The position numbers and the translations under genes were made by a program. Positions 61,952 through 64,000 of a DNA stretch of 64,000 nucleotides are shown piece after piece; positions within the stretch are counted from its first letter, which is position 1, and each line of letters begins with the position of its first letter. A model generated the notes under the pieces. That model was not told where the DNA came from. It was given only the letters and a program-made list of their open reading frames with translations, and ran no database searches. The DNA is from Agrococcus sp. Marseille-P2731 (GTDB lineage: Bacteria > Actinomycetota > Actinomycetes > Actinomycetales > Microbacteriaceae). Where the stretch lies: positions 62,001 through 126,000 of the forward strand of contig NZ_FPEG01000001.1 of the NCBI RefSeq assembly GCF_900117395.1. Direction: 5' to 3'.

Positions 61952-63736
61952 TCAGGCAGCCGGCTCGGGGCGCGTGCCGACCGTGTCTGCCGTCGGCAGC
62001 GCGTTCAGCGACACGATCTCGGGCGCCTCGAGTCGCGCGCGGTCCGCCGATTCGTCGTCGGGCAGCTCCTGGCTCTGCAGCTCGGCGGCGACGCGCTTGT
62101 TGTAGGTGTTGATCTCCTTCTCGACCCGCGCGTCGTCCCAGCCCAGCGCATCCGCCATGATGCGCGCGGCCACGGGGGCAGCCGCCACGCCGCGATCCCA
62201 AGCCTCGATCGAGATGCGCGTGCGGCGAGCCAGCACGTCGTCGAGGTGGAGCGCGCCCTCGTGGGTGCAGGCGTAGCGCACCTCGGCGCCGATGTAGTCG
62301 TCGGCGCCCGGCAGCGGCTCGGCGAGCGTCTCATCGTTGCGGATCATGTCGAGCAGCTCGTCGGTCAGCACGCCGTAGCGGTTCAGCAGGTGCTCGACGC
62401 GGTGCTTGTGCAGGCCGAAGGCGCGGGCGATCTTCGATCGCTTGTTCCACGCCGCGCGGTAGCCGGTCGCGCCGAGCAGCGGGATCTGCTCCGTGCACGA
62501 CTGCGGCACCTTGCCGTCCATGGCGCTGACGGCCTCGTCGATGGCGTCCTTGGCCATGACGCGGTACGTCGTCCACTTGCCACCCGCGACGAGCACGAGG
62601 CCCGGCACGGTGTGCGAGACGTGGTGCTCGCGCGAGAGGTTCGCGGTCGACGAGCCGTCGCCCGCGGCCAGCAGGGGACGCAGGCCCGCGTAGACGCCTT
62701 CGACGTCGGCGCGCGTCAGCTTCGTGGCCAGCACGCTGTTGACGTGGTCGAGGATGTAGTCGATGTCTGCCGCGGTCGCCGCGGGGTGGGCCAGGTCGAG
62801 GTTCCAGTCGGTGTCGGTCGTGCCGAGGATCCAGTGGCGGCCCCACGGGATGACGAAGAGCACGCTCTTCTCCGTGCGCAGCAACAGGCCCATCTCCGAG
62901 TGGAACCGGTCGCGCGGCACCACGAGGTGCACGCCCTTGGACGCGCGCACCTTGAACTCGCCGCGCTCCCCGACCATCGCCTGCGTCTCGCCCGTCCAGA
63001 CACCGGTCGCGTTCACGACCTGCTTCGCTCGGATCTCGAACTGCTCGCCGGTCTCGTAGTCGTGCGCCTGCACGCCGACCACGCGCTCGCCGACCTTGAG
63101 GAAGCCCTCGGCGCGCACGCGGCTCGCGACGTGCGCACCGTAGAACGAGGCCGTGCGCGCGAGCTCAGCGACGTAGCGCGCGTCGTCGACCTGCCCGTCG
63201 TAGTAGGTGAGCCCGCCGACGAGCGCGTTGGGGTCGAGCGAGGGGATCTGCTTCAGCATCTGCTTCTTGGACAGGTGCCGATGCATCGGCACTCCCGGCC
63301 GCATGAAGCCCGTGTAGCTGAAGGCGTCGTACATCGCCATGCCTGCGCCGATGTAGGCGCGCTCGACGACCGGCGTGGTGAGCGGGTAGAGGAACTTGAC
63401 GGGCTTCACCAGATGCGGAGCGAGCCGCTGCAGCAGCAGGCCACGCTCGAGCAGCGCCTCGCGCACGAGGCCGAAGTTCAGCTGCTCGAGGTAGCGGATG
63501 CCGCCATGGATGAGCTTCGACGAGCGGCTCGAGGTGCCGGAGGCGAAGTCGCGCGCCTCGATGAGTCCGACGCGCAGGCCGCGCGTGACCGCGTCGAGCG
63601 CTGCGCCGGCACCGACGATGCCGCCGCCGATCACGAGCACGTCGACCTCGCGGTCGCGCATGCTGGCGATCGCTGCCGCGCGCTCCTCAGGGCCGAGCTT
63701 CCTCGACCGGCTCACGTTGTTGGTGGTCTCAGCCAT
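61952..63736 (-). CDS. glpD: Glycerol-3-phosphate dehydrogenase GlpD
   Basis: This 594-residue FAD enzyme oxidises glycerol-3-phosphate to dihydroxyacetone phosphate at the membrane and passes electrons to quinone. VLVIGGGIVGAGAALDAVTRGLRVGLIEARDFASGTSSRSSKLIHGGIRYLE (residues about 33-84) is the FAD fold plus the SRSSKLIHGG signature; WGRHWILGTTDTDW near 300 and GGKWTTYRVMA near 390 complete the active site. The C-terminal domain of about 130 residues is typical. The ATG at 63736 has AAGGAGGA. It follows guaB3 by 36 bases. Confidence 0.96.
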   Translation of the reverse strand: MAETTNNVSRSRKLGPEERAAAIASMRDREVDVLVIGGGIVGAGAALDAVTRGLRVGLIEARDFASGTSSRSSKLIHGGIRYLEQLNFGLVREALLERGLLLQRLAPHLVKPVKFLYPLTTPVVERAYIGAGMAMYDAFSYTGFMRPGVPMHRHLSKKQMLKQIPSLDPNALVGGLTYYDGQVDDARYVAELARTASFYGAHVASRVRAEGFLKVGERVVGVQAHDYETGEQFEIRAKQVVNATGVWTGETQAMVGERGEFKVRASKGVHLVVPRDRFHSEMGLLLRTEKSVLFVIPWGRHWILGTTDTDWNLDLAHPAATAADIDYILDHVNSVLATKLTRADVEGVYAGLRPLLAAGDGSSTANLSREHHVSHTVPGLVLVAGGKWTTYRVMAKDAIDEAVSAMDGKVPQSCTEQIPLLGATGYRAAWNKRSKIARAFGLHKHRVEHLLNRYGVLTDELLDMIRNDETLAEPLPGADDYIGAEVRYACTHEGALHLDDVLARRTRISIEAWDRGVAAAPVAARIMADALGWDDARVEKEINTYNKRVAAELQSQELPDDESADRARLEAPEIVSLNALPTADTVGTRPEPAA

Positions 63737-63772
63737 GGATCCTCCTTCAATGCGCCGCCCGGCGTGGGCGGT

Positions 63773-64000
63773 CTAGCGCGGGGGGTTCGCCTCGACGACC
63801 ACGTCGATCCGCTGGAACTCCTTGAGATCCTTGTAGCCGGTCGTCGACATGGCCTTGCGCAGCGCGCCCATGATGTTCGCCGTGCCGTCAGCGACGGGCG
63901 ACGGACCGTTCAGCACCACATCGAGCGGGCCGACCTGGTCGACCTGCACGCGGTTGCCGCGCGGCAGCTTCTGGTTGTGCGCCTCGGGGCCCCAGTGCCA
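63773..64000 (-). CDS. guaB3: GuaB3-family IMP dehydrogenase-related protein, C-terminal part
   Basis: Translating the minus strand from the right edge to the TAG at 63775-63773 gives 75 residues: HWGPEAHNQKLPRGNRVQVD, then DGTANIMGALRKAMSTTGYKD and LKEFQRIDVVVEANPPR. This is the conserved C-terminus of the actinobacterial GuaB3 proteins, whose partner is the nearby guaA in the guanine branch. The N-terminal catalytic part lies beyond base 64000. It probably shares a transcript with glpD. Confidence 0.85.
   Translation of the reverse strand, partial: WHWGPEAHNQKLPRGNRVQVDQVGPLDVVLNGPSPVADGTANIMGALRKAMSTTGYKDLKEFQRIDVVVEANPPR

Overview
The window is about 70% G+C, with short intergenic gaps, many GTG starts and many leaderless genes (a TANNNT -10 box six or seven bases before the start codon). 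Gene content and order (sucCD near icd, a DUF6350 membrane gene with purN and purH; guaB3, glpD, SURF1, DUF3817, guaA; monomeric NADP isocitrate dehydrogenase; an LPQTG surface protein) point to an actinobacterium of the family Microbacteriaceae. Agrococcus is a reasonable guess for the genus, but the sequence alone does not prove it. I see no rRNA, tRNA, CRISPR array, prophage or transposase.

Layout. 1-8.7 kb: a left-reading amino-sugar operon (ROK repressor, ABC importer without its ATPase, NagZ, ROK kinase, NagB) and a divergent PfkB kinase; an SOS box sits at the left edge. 8.7-19.2 kb: an accessory catabolic island with an AEC carrier and SDR reading left, and a TRAP transporter, SDR, tandem PPC-domain protein, free lipoyl domain and E1 alpha/beta dehydrogenase reading right, closed by a GntR regulator. 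Two identical palindromes inside two promoters tie the island together. 19.2-28 kb: a heterodimeric ABC exporter with a possible leader peptide, a small P-loop kinase, and purH, purN and DUF6350. 28-37.5 kb: icd, a repeat-flanked DUF559 nuclease-like gene, an MBL-fold protein, sucDC, a VIT-family transporter and a cation-diffusion facilitator coupled to a small binding lipoprotein. 37.5-43.3 kb: a CitA/CitB-like two-component system divergent from a tripartite tricarboxylate transporter. 43.4-52.7 kb: pcrA, a repeat array, a cell-wall LPQTG protein under a Pho-box-like promoter, a glycerophosphodiesterase, a Bax-inhibitor-like protein and a bile-acid-type symporter. 52.7-64 kb: sufS/sufU, an ECF42-type sigma factor with its probable YCII target, an MHS-type MFS carrier, guaA, DUF3817, SURF1, glpD and the 3' end of guaB3.

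The most novel part is the 9.3-19.1 kb island. Its TPP enzyme has E1 subunits and a 75-residue lipoyl carrier, but no E2 acyltransferase or E3 gene nearby. A protein of two PPC (DUF296) domains occupies the place where E2 would be expected. Other points of note are an intergenic-type palindromic repeat that appears to have been absorbed in frame into purH, a DUF559 gene bounded by direct repeats, and an ECF42 promoter motif in front of a YCII gene.
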